From Phocaeicola plebeius (GTDB taxonomy: Bacteria > Bacteroidota > Bacteroidia > Bacteroidales > Bacteroidaceae): DNA of 64,000 bases. The DNA is taken from positions 37,594 through 101,593 of the forward strand of contig NZ_QSQT01000014.1 in the NCBI RefSeq assembly GCF_003437535.1, read 5' to 3'. Both the position numbers and the translations under genes were made by a program. The notes beneath the pieces were generated by a model. It searched no databases. It saw nothing but the letters and a program-made list of their open reading frames with translations, and had not been told where the DNA came from. This document shows, piece after piece, positions 35,796 through 45,990 of this stretch (positions within the stretch are counted from its first letter, which is position 1; every line of letters begins with the position of its first letter).

Positions 35796-38700
35796 TTAAA
35801 AGGTAACATTAATACCCATCATAAATGTACGACTGTTCGGATAAATAAACTCATCGAAACCACGACTATACATATTAGTAGAGTTCACGTCGGGAGAATA
35901 GCCTGTGTAAGACGTAATAGTAAACAAATTATCTCCACTGACATACACACGAGCCTTCTCTACAAATCCTTTGAACCATTTTTTCGGGAAAGTATACCCT
36001 ATCTGCAAACTACGCATACGGAAATAAGATCCGTCTTCTAAAAAACGGTCAGACTCAGAACGCGCATTTCGATTCGTATCATTCCAAGTCAGACGGGGCA
36101 CAGAAGCATTCGGGTTTTCCGGAGTCCAGTAATCCAATACTGTACTCATATAGTTACCGCCTCTTGTCACATCTTCCAGTTCCAAGCGAGTGGCATTATA
36201 TATCTTGTTGCCCAATACTCCTTGGAAAGTCACAGCCAAATCCCAGTTTTTATACGTCACATTGCCGTTTATGGAGAAAGTAAAGTCCGGGAAAGGACTT
36301 CCACAATAGACACGGTCATCATCGGTGATACTTCCATCATTATTGGTATCCTTGAATCGAATATCACCGGGTTGTGCGCTCGGTTGAATCAATACTCCAT
36401 CTTTCTGATGCGCATTCACTTCTTCCACACTATTGAAATATCCGTCACATGGAATAAGCCAGAAACCTGCAATCGGGTATCCTGCCAAAGTACGTGTAGT
36501 CCATGTACCTCCATGAATAGTACCACCTGTAATAACCTGTGAGTCTGTCCCCATATTAATCACCTCATTTCTATTAAATGAACCGATAAAGTTCGCACTA
36601 TATGAAAAATCATTATTAATACGATCGTTCCATCCAATATTGAATTCAAAACCTTTATTACGAATCTTACCAGCATTACGTACGGGATCGTTAGCCCCAC
36701 CTGTCGAAATAGGAATTGGAACAGATAATAAGATATCTTTTGTATTCTTAACATACCAGTCAACAGTAAGACTCAACCGATTCCTAAAAGCCATAAAATC
36801 AATACCGACATTTGTCATAGCCGTTTCCTCCCAGCGGATATCTAGGCTAGCAAAATTTTTCGGGAAAGCCCCAACCAACAATTCACCGTCTCCATCTGGA
36901 TAGTTAATACCAGTAGTCACGACAGATGTATACTGATAATCATCAATTTCCTGATTTCCCAATACACCATATCCTCCTCTAATCTTTAACTGGTCCAACC
37001 AACTTAACTTGTTTTTAATAAAACTTTCTTCAGCCATATTCCAACCGACAGACACAGATGGGAAATTCCCGTAACGGTTATTACTTCCAAACTTAGACGA
37101 ACCGTCCCTACGAATAGTAGCCGTAAACAAATAACGGTCTTTATAAGAATAAAACACACGTCCTAAAATAGAAGTCATCACAGAACGTGTACTATTCCCC
37201 TTAACACTCATTCCATCAGCAGAAGCATCAATCTCACTTATTCCAGCGGGCATATTCCGTCCGCCTCCACTCAGATAACGATAACGTGTATCCTGATAAG
37301 TGTAGCCAGCCAGCACAGAAATCTTATGCACATCAAACGTACGGTCGAAAGTCAGCAAATTCTCAACTAACACATTACGCGTACGAGTTTGAGTTTCAGT
37401 AGTCTCTGTAAAATCTTTTGTATTCAAACCAAAATCATATTCTTCGGTATGGTTATTATAGCGATAAAACTGAAAATCAGGTGTAATATTGATTTTGTAC
37501 TTCAACCCTTTAATCGGTTCAATTGAAGCGTATGCATTCAGAAACACTTTCGTATTATCTTCCTGGCGCTTCATCAAGTTGTCATCGGCCATCCCTAACG
37601 GATGATACAAGTTAAACACATCCCCATACGTTCCGCCGTATCCGCCTGCATTATCAGAATCATACTGAGCCAGTGTCGGTATAGACTGGATAGTTTGTCC
37701 CACCATACCACCACGAATATCACTCAACAACGGTTTGTTCTGGTCATAGGTAAACACAATGTTCGTTCCTGCCTGAAAGATACCTTTTTTCAAATCCAGC
37801 TTGCTCTGCAAAGTATAACGCTGGTAATTTGTACCTTTCATAGTCCCGTCCTGATTGGTGTATCCCACACTGGTATAATAAGTGGAATATTTTCCACCAC
37901 CTTTTACCGAAAGATTATAGTTCTGCATCAGCGCAGGATTGAACATGATGTCTTGCCAGTCATTGTCTTCCTTATTAGCCAAATCCTGAGCCATCTCCAA
38001 AGGAGGTAGTCCGGCCGCCTCACGCGATTTAGTCGTTACAGAAGCCCATTCCTCGGCATTCAGCAAATCCAGATACTTGGAAGGCATGTTCACTCCTAAA
38101 TTCGCTGAGAAATCAATGATAGGTGCTCCTTCTGTGTTCAGCCCGCTCTTTGTGGTGACGATAACCACTCCATTGGCGGCACGCGAACCGTAAATAGCAG
38201 CAGATGAAGCATCCTTCAACACATCTATGCTTTCTATATCTGCCGGATTAATATGATCTATACTGGTCATATACATCCCATCCACAATATACAAAGGAGA
38301 AGCGTTATTCAACGTTCCGATACCACGAACCATGATTCGTGTACCTTGTCCAGGCAAACCACCTTGTGAAACGATATCCACACCGGCAATCTTTCCTTGC
38401 AACGCTTGACCGATATTGGCATTACTCTGTGTGTTAAGTTTGTCCGCGTTTACGTTAGCAACTGACCCTGTCAAATCCGCTTTCTTCTGCACTCCATAGC
38501 CAATAACCACCACTTCATCCAAGATTTCATTGTCTTCCTTCAACACGATATTGAATGTGGAACGACCATTTACCGGAATCGTTTGTGTTTTATATCCCAC
38601 AAAACTAATCTCAATCGTAGCATCTGAAGGCACATTATTCAAGATAAAACCTCCCTCAAAGTCAGTAATAGTCCCGTTAGTAGTGCCCTTCTGAAGTACA

Positions 38701-38861
38701 CTAGCCCCAATAATAGACTCCCCGTTTGCATCAAGCACTGTTCCCTTAATGGTTTGGTTTTGTGCCCAAATTGTTCCCACCATCAATAGTAGAAAACAAA
38801 CATACAATCCCAGCCGCTTAGACCATGAATTACATGCGAAATTCTGAATTGTATTTCTCAT
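35796..38861 (-). CDS. SusC/RagA-type TonB-dependent glycan transporter
   Basis: A 1021-residue outer-membrane transporter: Sec signal (to about residue 33), carboxypeptidase-regulatory-like domain (37-110, GTVLDANGESIIGASV), TonB box and plug (VVVIGYGVQKKADLTG; MVRGIGTLNNASPLYIVDG), then the 22-strand barrel with YGSRAANGVVIVTTK. It ends with the usual aromatic last strand (TFMMGINVTF). It pairs with the following SusD for uptake of oligosaccharides. Length and motifs are normal, with no sign of damage. Confidence 0.96.
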   Translation of the reverse strand: MRNTIQNFACNSWSKRLGLYVCFLLLMVGTIWAQNQTIKGTVLDANGESIIGASVLQKGTTNGTITDFEGGFILNNVPSDATIEISFVGYKTQTIPVNGRSTFNIVLKEDNEILDEVVVIGYGVQKKADLTGSVANVNADKLNTQSNANIGQALQGKIAGVDIVSQGGLPGQGTRIMVRGIGTLNNASPLYIVDGMYMTSIDHINPADIESIDVLKDASSAAIYGSRAANGVVIVTTKSGLNTEGAPIIDFSANLGVNMPSKYLDLLNAEEWASVTTKSREAAGLPPLEMAQDLANKEDNDWQDIMFNPALMQNYNLSVKGGGKYSTYYTSVGYTNQDGTMKGTNYQRYTLQSKLDLKKGIFQAGTNIVFTYDQNKPLLSDIRGGMVGQTIQSIPTLAQYDSDNAGGYGGTYGDVFNLYHPLGMADDNLMKRQEDNTKVFLNAYASIEPIKGLKYKINITPDFQFYRYNNHTEEYDFGLNTKDFTETTETQTRTRNVLVENLLTFDRTFDVHKISVLAGYTYQDTRYRYLSGGGRNMPAGISEIDASADGMSVKGNSTRSVMTSILGRVFYSYKDRYLFTATIRRDGSSKFGSNNRYGNFPSVSVGWNMAEESFIKNKLSWLDQLKIRGGYGVLGNQEIDDYQYTSVVTTGINYPDGDGELLVGAFPKNFASLDIRWEETAMTNVGIDFMAFRNRLSLTVDWYVKNTKDILLSVPIPISTGGANDPVRNAGKIRNKGFEFNIGWNDRINNDFSYSANFIGSFNRNEVINMGTDSQVITGGTIHGGTWTTRTLAGYPIAGFWLIPCDGYFNSVEEVNAHQKDGVLIQPSAQPGDIRFKDTNNDGSITDDDRVYCGSPFPDFTFSINGNVTYKNWDLAVTFQGVLGNKIYNATRLELEDVTRGGNYMSTVLDYWTPENPNASVPRLTWNDTNRNARSESDRFLEDGSYFRMRSLQIGYTFPKKWFKGFVEKARVYVSGDNLFTITSYTGYSPDVNSTNMYSRGFDEFIYPNSRTFMMGINVTF

Positions 38862-38922
38862 TGCATTTAAAATTTAAAGAGTTGAACAATATAGATAATA
38901 TCACTATAACATTTTCCTGTTT

Positions 38923-40941
38923 TTAGTCATACAATACACAGGCAATGACCTTTTCGCCCGGTGTGGTATCCGCCTCGCGCGGAAAATAGACTGGTTCATC
39001 GGCCTGCATAGGCAGAATACGTAATTCCAACTGTTTGACACCCTGAGGCAAGCGCCATAGCCCATACAAAAACTCACGGCCATTGTAGAAATTATCAGCC
39101 AACAACTTGCCATCTGCGTAAAGACGGGCACAGTCTCCCTGGTATTTGATGGACAGCAATCCTTTTTCTGAAGGAACATCTATCCGATAAATTGCAGCTT
39201 GTTCAAAATCGGCATCAACTGGTTCTTCAGCTACACCCGCCACACCGATAGTGATTTTACGAAGTAGACCGGCATCCTGTTTTTTATGAAACGAAACTGG
39301 TATGGAAGATTGTACTCGATACTTTTCTTCTTCCGGCAAAAACAAGTTTTCAGCCTCAGCGGAAGTAAGCAAATAAATATTCCTATATATCGGTGAAACA
39401 AGCCCTTTTGCCCTCACATTGCGCAATACCTTTCCATCCACTGCTATTTCAGTGGGGATGCCCACTATTTGTTCAAGATAAATCTTTCCATCCCGCTTGG
39501 CTACAATCTGAGCAGTCGCATATTGTATACCGTCAATGTTAACTGGAAAAATACAACAGGTACCCGCAGGAACGATCATTTTTTTTTGAGGAAATTTCAC
39601 ACCACACACCTCAAACTGTACACCTTTTTTATCGGTTATATTTTGCAAGCGCTCATAATTATTGACAAAAACAAACGCACTATTATCCTTTTGACGATAA
39701 CTCCAACGCAAATAACTGTCTATTCCCTTTGTTTGAGGCTTGTCAGCCTGTGGGAAAGACGCATCCATAGAGGCCAAAGTCTCGCCATAGTCATGCATAA
39801 ACAAATGAAGTTTGCGTAAAATATAATAATGAGGGTTTTTCTGTCCGAACTCTCCCAAAGGAGCTTGAAAATCATAAGTCTTAACCGGAAGATCATTCCA
39901 GTTTGTATAAGGCGTGCGCTGCATCTCATTCAGATAAGCGTGACCTTCCGGATTGGTTCCCCCATGATACATATAATATCCCAAGAGATTTGATCCAGAC
40001 CCTAGTTTTACAATGGCAAGAGAATAAGCATCCTGAGGATAGACATACACCCGACGATGGTAACTAGTCATCATCCCTCCTCCTAATTCACAAGTAAAAA
40101 AAGGATACAATTCATCCCCCTTTGTAATCCGTCCGTTCACCTCTTTCAACTGCTCACTGGCGATGGCAGAAGAGGAACGAAACGGTTTGAAGTTAAATGC
40201 TTTCCAATAATCTCCTGCAGTTTCTTTAATGCTGCGATCCCAAAAACCATCCGCATAATCTCCATAAAGTGGAATCATCTCACCGTATGGAATAGGAGTT
40301 TTCAATTCCGGCCAGCCTGTACGCGTATAAAACGGTAAATCAAAACCTATTTCTTGAGCGATATGTTTCAAAGCCATCAAATAGGAGCTTTCACCTCCAT
40401 ACTCATTATCAAACTGACAAGCCACTACCGGCCCACCATCCTTCCACAAAAGCCCTTGAACTTGAGTAAAAATCTGCCGATAAAGCAACTTGACATAGTG
40501 TAAAAATTTAGGGTCCTCACTTCTCAACTCCACATTCTTCTCCAGTATCCAGTCCGGTATACCGCCACAACGAACTTCTCCATGGCAGAAAGGACCGATA
40601 CGCAGCACTACAGGCAAGTTCTCATCCTTACACAATTCCAGAAAATGCCGCAACGAACGTTGTTTACTCCAATCAAAAACTCCTTCTTTTTCCTCGACGT
40701 GATTCCAAAATACATAGTTGGCTATCATCGTTACTCCTCCAGCCTTCATCTTTTGCAGTTCCTGACGCCATTCATTCTCAGGTATACGTGAATAATGTAT
40801 TTCACCCATCACAGGAACCACGCGTTTCCCATCAAACAATAAGCTTTTGGAATCCCACTTTACGGTCTGCCCCAATGATTGACCATACATAGGCATACAA
40901 CCAAACATTACAAACAAAAGTGCTGAACAAACATGTTTCAT
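38923..40941 (-). CDS. Glycoside hydrolase family 35 beta-galactosidase
   Basis: A 672-residue exported enzyme (signal peptide ending MYGQ). The GH35 barrel has GEIHYSR near 46, WNHVEEKEGVFDW near 79, IGPFCHGE, the acid/base Glu 180 in FDNEYGG and the nucleophile Glu 285 in CELGGG. A C-terminal beta-rich part follows. GH35 enzymes release terminal beta-galactose, suggesting a galactose-bearing substrate for the locus. The stop lies about 60 bases upstream of susC. Confidence 0.93.
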   Translation of the reverse strand: MKHVCSALLFVMFGCMPMYGQSLGQTVKWDSKSLLFDGKRVVPVMGEIHYSRIPENEWRQELQKMKAGGVTMIANYVFWNHVEEKEGVFDWSKQRSLRHFLELCKDENLPVVLRIGPFCHGEVRCGGIPDWILEKNVELRSEDPKFLHYVKLLYRQIFTQVQGLLWKDGGPVVACQFDNEYGGESSYLMALKHIAQEIGFDLPFYTRTGWPELKTPIPYGEMIPLYGDYADGFWDRSIKETAGDYWKAFNFKPFRSSSAIASEQLKEVNGRITKGDELYPFFTCELGGGMMTSYHRRVYVYPQDAYSLAIVKLGSGSNLLGYYMYHGGTNPEGHAYLNEMQRTPYTNWNDLPVKTYDFQAPLGEFGQKNPHYYILRKLHLFMHDYGETLASMDASFPQADKPQTKGIDSYLRWSYRQKDNSAFVFVNNYERLQNITDKKGVQFEVCGVKFPQKKMIVPAGTCCIFPVNIDGIQYATAQIVAKRDGKIYLEQIVGIPTEIAVDGKVLRNVRAKGLVSPIYRNIYLLTSAEAENLFLPEEEKYRVQSSIPVSFHKKQDAGLLRKITIGVAGVAEEPVDADFEQAAIYRIDVPSEKGLLSIKYQGDCARLYADGKLLADNFYNGREFLYGLWRLPQGVKQLELRILPMQADEPVYFPREADTTPGEKVIACVLYD

Positions 40942-41096
40942 ATTATAGATAAATAAAGGTTAATAACTAAAAGTTTTATAGTTCTTAATTTGTCTTACAA
41001 AGGAAATAAATCAAACCATTCTTAGAAATGTACTTTTTTACTTTTTACATGTATTTTCTTAAGAGGAGGGATACTGTAAAAAGTGAGCACATAGCC

Positions 41097-44000
41097 TTAT
41101 CCACACATTTCCAGAAGTTGCTTTCCGGCCTGATGGTTGATGTCCAGACGAGCTACTTCAGACAGGAATTTGCGAGCCTGTTCCTTGTCACCCAATCCGA
41201 GATAGCCCATACCCATCACCAGGTTGCAGTGAATCTGGTTGCGTACGTTCAGGTCGTCGTCCCAAATCAGCAAGTCGGGAAGTGATACAGCAAAGTAGTC
41301 AATCTTCACCTTGTCGAACAGATGCTTTTCACCATGCTTAATCAGGCGGTTAAAGCGACTGCGTGCCTTATCTTCTTCACCCAGCTTACGCCATGCCAGT
41401 CCCTGATAGAAAATCTTGTCGGGCTGCTGATCGTTATAGAAGAAGGCGATGGCAGGTTCAGCAGACCCCTTGGTAGCTTTTGTAAAGTATTCCTTAGCCA
41501 ACGCTTCTTCGCCAAGACCCTCGTAAGCACATCCCATCCAATAGTGGATGTCGTTCTCTTCGGCCATGGAAAGCTTTCCTTCACCCAAATTATCCGGATA
41601 TTTTTCTGTTTCCTTCAACAAGCGGACCGCATCGGCAAAACGCCCCTCACGGATGGCAATCTTAGCCAGTTCCACACGGCAGAGTAAATACTGACTGGTG
41701 ACTTTTCCTTCACCTCCCTCCCACGGATGGAACTTACGGGAATTAATCAAATCGTATGCTTTCTGGTATTCACCCAACTGGTTATAGAGCGTAATTCGTT
41801 CAATACACAAGTCGTCACGCTGTTCTACCACGTCAGCATGTGCTTCCAGGAAGTCCAAGCGCTGGCGGTGCGGATAGCGAAGTTTCTTGTAAAGCTGGTC
41901 GAGCTCCATCAGAATACGTGCATCGGTAGTATCCAAATTGTACGCTTTTTCCAGTGTAGCCAATGCCTTCTGCGGATTATGTTGTTTGTTATAATAAGCC
42001 AATGACAGGTTACGCAATACTGTAGGATACGTATCATCGATAGATGCTGATTTTTCCCAGCAAGCAATAGCTTCATCGTAAATACGAGCTGCATAGTGGA
42101 AGTTACCCAAGTAATAAGGTGCCTTAGCTCCTTCCGGATTAAGCGACATCGCATCGTTCAGCATCAGCACTTCTTCCAGCTTGTTCGGGAAGCAGTAGTC
42201 CGGACACATGGTTTCAGCTTTCTTGTACAGATTCAGCGCTTCGTCTTTCTTACCCATCTTGGAAGCAAAATAGCCCAGTGCATAATATACCATCGGATAA
42301 GTGGCTTCATCTTCTTCTGTTACAAAAGACAATAGCTGAGCAGCTTCTTCATACATACCAGCCGATGCATAGTCGATGGCATATTCCAAATAGCTGTGTA
42401 CGGCACCGCGCATCAAAGCTTTCATTTCAGCCTTTGCTGCAGCGGCTGCTTCGGTATTTCCCTGCAATGTATGAATCAGATAAGATTCGAAACGGCATCC
42501 CATATTGAACTTATCCATCGCCAAAGAGTCATTGATAAGCGCCTCAGCCTTCGCAAAATCACCAGTCTTACGCAGGAAGGAAACCTTCAGCTGACGTCCT
42601 TTGTGATTCAGCCAGTTGCGATACAACGAACGGTCGATATGGTCAAGTCCGTTTGCATAGTCCTCACGGATCATGTCTATCTGTGCCAGGCCCATGTAAC
42701 CAGAATCTTGCCATGCGGCATTCCAGGTAGCCTTGAAGAAAGCATCGTATGCCCCGTCTATGTCGCCTTGCATTTTCTTGCTCCAGCCTAAATTGTAGTA
42801 AGGTTCTCCCTCGTATGGGTTCGGGTTACGTTCTGTCTGTGTCTTGATGGCACGGTCGAAATATTTCTGAGCTTCCGCAAAACGTCCGCGACGCATAAGG
42901 AGCAACCCTACGGCATTGTTACAACGGATGTCGCTTTCATCACGACTCAGAGCCTCCATATAATAATCCATCGGCAAATAAGTAGCATGACGATACTGTT
43001 CCAGGTGATGACCTGTCAGGAAAAGCTGCTCCATGCTGGCAATCTTCTTCGGGTCGAGTGCTGCCTTAGCCGGTTCTGGAATCGGTCTGATTTCGGGTTT
43101 TGCAGCCTGGTAACTTACCAGTACCTTGCCTTTTTCATCAAGTACGGTCAGTTTTAAATCCTCCATCTTTTGCGTATCACATGCCACAATTTCTGTATAA
43201 GAATTTTCTGGAGAAACAGCCGTCAACGCATCCAGATAAATCTTTCCATTTACCGTATTGGTCAGCATGACACGTACTTCACGGTGAGCCGCAGTAGTAT
43301 AAAGAATTACCTTCATACGTCCGTCTTCCACCGGCTGCAAGTTGATCAGTGCATCACGAGTAGCGTTCTTCACCATACCTACTTTCTGATAAGGCATAAA
43401 GTACTGCACCCATGATTTTTCTTCGTAAGGCTGCAACCAGGTAAAGTCAGGCTGGTTATCGCAGTACATACCGGTCATCAGTTCAATGTATGGTCCGTCT
43501 TCATCCGTCAGGTTGCGGTCCCAAGCCTGTCCGAAATCACCGTTACCCCAGGTCCATTGTTTCTTACCGGCATTTACATGATGATCGGCCACATGCAACA
43601 ATCCTGCTTCAATATGTTCTTCATAACCACCCACAAAATCAAATTTCGAATTGATGGCCATGTAAGAAGTCGGCACCGGAATGTTTTTGTAACGTGAAAT
43701 ATCTACTCCGGCAGAATAATCCACTTTATAATATTCACCTGTGGCTATAGGGAAGCTGGATACAGCACGTTTTCCATGGTCGAACACGGCATTCACATCG
43801 GGCGGGAACACAGAATAATAGTCTTTGTTCACTACTACCGCCGGATTAGCCCACCACAAGAAAGTCTGCGGGAACGGAGTGCGGTTGTATACCTTTGCCT
43901 TGATTTCGATGTAAGCTTTTCCCGGATAGAGGGTAAAGCCTGCCATACCTTTGGTACGGAACATACGTTCTACCTCACTACACCAGATGGTCTTGCTTCC

Positions 44001-44462
44001 ATCAGGGAATTCTTCAATCATGCAGTCAGTAGGAAGATATGTACTGGGACGATGGTGCTGCGGCCAGTTAAACTCAATACCACCAGAGATCCACGGTCCG
44101 GTCAGTCCCACTAATGCCGGTTTGATTACCTGATTATAATATACGAAATGACGCTTCTTTACTTTATCGTATGCCATTTGAATACGTCCGCCCAGTTCCG
44201 GAAGAATCATCAGCTTGATGTATTCGTTTTCAATAAAGAAAGCTCTCCAGGGACGGTCATGCTTTTCATCTTCAATCTTTTCAACTACCGGATAAGGATA
44301 TACCGAACCGGAGCTTCCCTGATACACGCGTTTCTCAAGAAATATCGGATTTTTTTCTTCTTTACCAATGCCATATGTAGGCAACATCACAATCTCTTCC
44401 CAAGCTCTTACTTCAGAAGTATTTACTGTGCTTTGAATCAAATATTCTGTTATTTTTTCCAT
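41097..44462 (-). CDS. DUF5107 protein with long TPR array
   Basis: A 1121-residue protein with no signal peptide or transmembrane segment, so probably cytosolic. Residues about 20-345 form a DUF5107 domain, which resembles the galactose-mutarotase/aldose-epimerase beta fold (LILPELGGRIQM-like region ILPELGGRI, SGGIEFNWPQHH). From about 480 to the end it is largely TPR repeats (for example RYFDRAIKT-type helices, EKAYNLDTTDARILMELD). The domain often occurs in sugar-utilisation clusters beside MFS transporters; a role in handling or sensing the imported sugar is inferred, and an unrecognised hydrolase or epimerase activity is possible. It lies between the MFS and GH35 genes of the major arm. 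Confidence 0.75.
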   Translation of the reverse strand: MEKITEYLIQSTVNTSEVRAWEEIVMLPTYGIGKEEKNPIFLEKRVYQGSSGSVYPYPVVEKIEDEKHDRPWRAFFIENEYIKLMILPELGGRIQMAYDKVKKRHFVYYNQVIKPALVGLTGPWISGGIEFNWPQHHRPSTYLPTDCMIEEFPDGSKTIWCSEVERMFRTKGMAGFTLYPGKAYIEIKAKVYNRTPFPQTFLWWANPAVVVNKDYYSVFPPDVNAVFDHGKRAVSSFPIATGEYYKVDYSAGVDISRYKNIPVPTSYMAINSKFDFVGGYEEHIEAGLLHVADHHVNAGKKQWTWGNGDFGQAWDRNLTDEDGPYIELMTGMYCDNQPDFTWLQPYEEKSWVQYFMPYQKVGMVKNATRDALINLQPVEDGRMKVILYTTAAHREVRVMLTNTVNGKIYLDALTAVSPENSYTEIVACDTQKMEDLKLTVLDEKGKVLVSYQAAKPEIRPIPEPAKAALDPKKIASMEQLFLTGHHLEQYRHATYLPMDYYMEALSRDESDIRCNNAVGLLLMRRGRFAEAQKYFDRAIKTQTERNPNPYEGEPYYNLGWSKKMQGDIDGAYDAFFKATWNAAWQDSGYMGLAQIDMIREDYANGLDHIDRSLYRNWLNHKGRQLKVSFLRKTGDFAKAEALINDSLAMDKFNMGCRFESYLIHTLQGNTEAAAAAKAEMKALMRGAVHSYLEYAIDYASAGMYEEAAQLLSFVTEEDEATYPMVYYALGYFASKMGKKDEALNLYKKAETMCPDYCFPNKLEEVLMLNDAMSLNPEGAKAPYYLGNFHYAARIYDEAIACWEKSASIDDTYPTVLRNLSLAYYNKQHNPQKALATLEKAYNLDTTDARILMELDQLYKKLRYPHRQRLDFLEAHADVVEQRDDLCIERITLYNQLGEYQKAYDLINSRKFHPWEGGEGKVTSQYLLCRVELAKIAIREGRFADAVRLLKETEKYPDNLGEGKLSMAEENDIHYWMGCAYEGLGEEALAKEYFTKATKGSAEPAIAFFYNDQQPDKIFYQGLAWRKLGEEDKARSRFNRLIKHGEKHLFDKVKIDYFAVSLPDLLIWDDDLNVRNQIHCNLVMGMGYLGLGDKEQARKFLSEVARLDINHQAGKQLLEMCG

Positions 44463-44578
44463 GATAAGTTAGATTGTTTTCTCAATGTTCTGTTATTTTT
44501 CTGGTACAAAATTCGGTAAAACTATGTACCTGAAAAATGGAATAAAAAGCGGAAAAGATGTATTATTCTTCCATCTGT

Positions 44579-45963
44579 TTATTTAATCAATTCTTTTTCC
44601 AATTCTTCCAGCGACTTGCCTTTGGTTTCCGGAATACGGCGCCATACAAACAGGAAGCCGCAGAAACAAATAACGGCATAAAGCAGGAAGGTACCTCCTG
44701 TGCCCAGTCCGGAATTCAGGAAAGGGAATGTGTAGGTAAGCAGGAAAGAAGCAATCCACAATGCAGCCGTACATACTGCCATGGCTACGCCACGCACCTT
44801 ATTGGGGAATATTTCAGAAAGTAGCACCCAAGTGACAGGGCCTAACGACATGGCATAGAATCCGATGGCCAATACCACAAACACAATCATGATGAAGCCT
44901 TTGAACTCAAAGAAATAGCTTAAGCCCAACAGGGTATAGATGCCTGCCAGCCCGATGGAACCGGTCAGCATCAACGTCTTTCTTCCCAAGCGGTCGACGG
45001 TATAGATGGCCACAAACGTAAAGACCAGATTGGCAATACCTGTCACGACAATGTTCATTAGTACGTCTGAAATGCCATAGCCTGCTGCCTGAAAGATCTC
45101 CTGCGCATAGTTGAAGATGACATTGGTACCGCTCCACTGCTGGAACATAGCTACCACAATACCGATAATCAGTACATTCCGCATTTTAGAAGAGAAGAGC
45201 AAGGACAATACACCTTTTTCGGCATGTGAAGCAGCACCTGCACGAGTATAATTTTCAATTTCACTGTCTGCATACGCTGCTCCCCCAATGGAACACAGCA
45301 CTTTTCTGGCTTTCTCCATCTGCTTCATACTGGCCAGCCAACGCGGACTTTCTGGAATAAACAACGCTAATAGGAAAAAGAGTCCCGAAGGAACGCATAC
45401 AGCCCAAAACATCCAGCGCCATCCGGTCTGTCCGTTCCATGAGTTCAAGATATCGGTCGCCGTAGCACCTTCCGGTACCGGCTCTGCAATCAGCATATTT
45501 ACAAGCTGTGCGCCAAGAATTCCCAATACGATATCAATTGGTTCAGTGTAACGAGTTTACCACGAATCTGAGTAGGTGCCACTTCCGCAATGTACATCGG
45601 AGAAAGGTCGGCTGCCAGTCCGATGGCCATCCCTCCTACAAGACGAGCGATGATAAAGGTAGGAATAGTTGTGGCAGCTCCTGTGGCCCACGAAGAAGCA
45701 AAAAAGATAAAAGCGGATAACACCAGCAGCTTCTTACGTCCGTAACGGTCAGCCAGGAAACCTGCCATAGTGGCTCCTAACAGACATCCTAACAGAGCGA
45801 TACTCATGGCCAATGCCTGCATGCCCTCATCGCCGGCAATATGAAAATATTCTTCATAGAAAGGTTTGGCACCTCCTATCACTACCCAGTCGTACCCGAA
45901 GAGGAGTCCTCCCATGGCAGACACCAGGCAAATAAAATAGATAAACAATTGATGATTTTTCAT
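44579..45963 (-). pseudogene. MFS sugar porter, interrupted by a single-base deletion
   Basis: Two overlapping frames form one 12-helix sugar transporter of about 461 residues. The first (45963-45499) has helices 1-5 with GGLLFGYDWVVIGGAKPF, GFLADRYGRKK and the APTQIRGKLVTLNQL motif, then runs out of frame. The second (about 45535 leftward to 44579) resumes with IVLGILGAQLVN, PESPRWL, QQWSGTNVIFNYA and PETKGKSLEEL, all sugar-porter hallmarks. One base missing near plus-strand 45531-45536 explains the break. The porter would bring the released sugar (such as rhamnose or galactose) into the cell, fitting the AraC sensor. As written only the N-terminal third is made. Confidence 0.88.
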
Positions 45964-45990
45964 GGTTATACGGTTATAATAGATTTTTCA

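Noticed and set aside
27741..45540. Programmed ribosomal frameshifting at the three breaks
   Set aside because: No slippery heptamer, Shine-Dalgarno-like stimulator or hairpin is seen at any of them, and these families are not known to use it.
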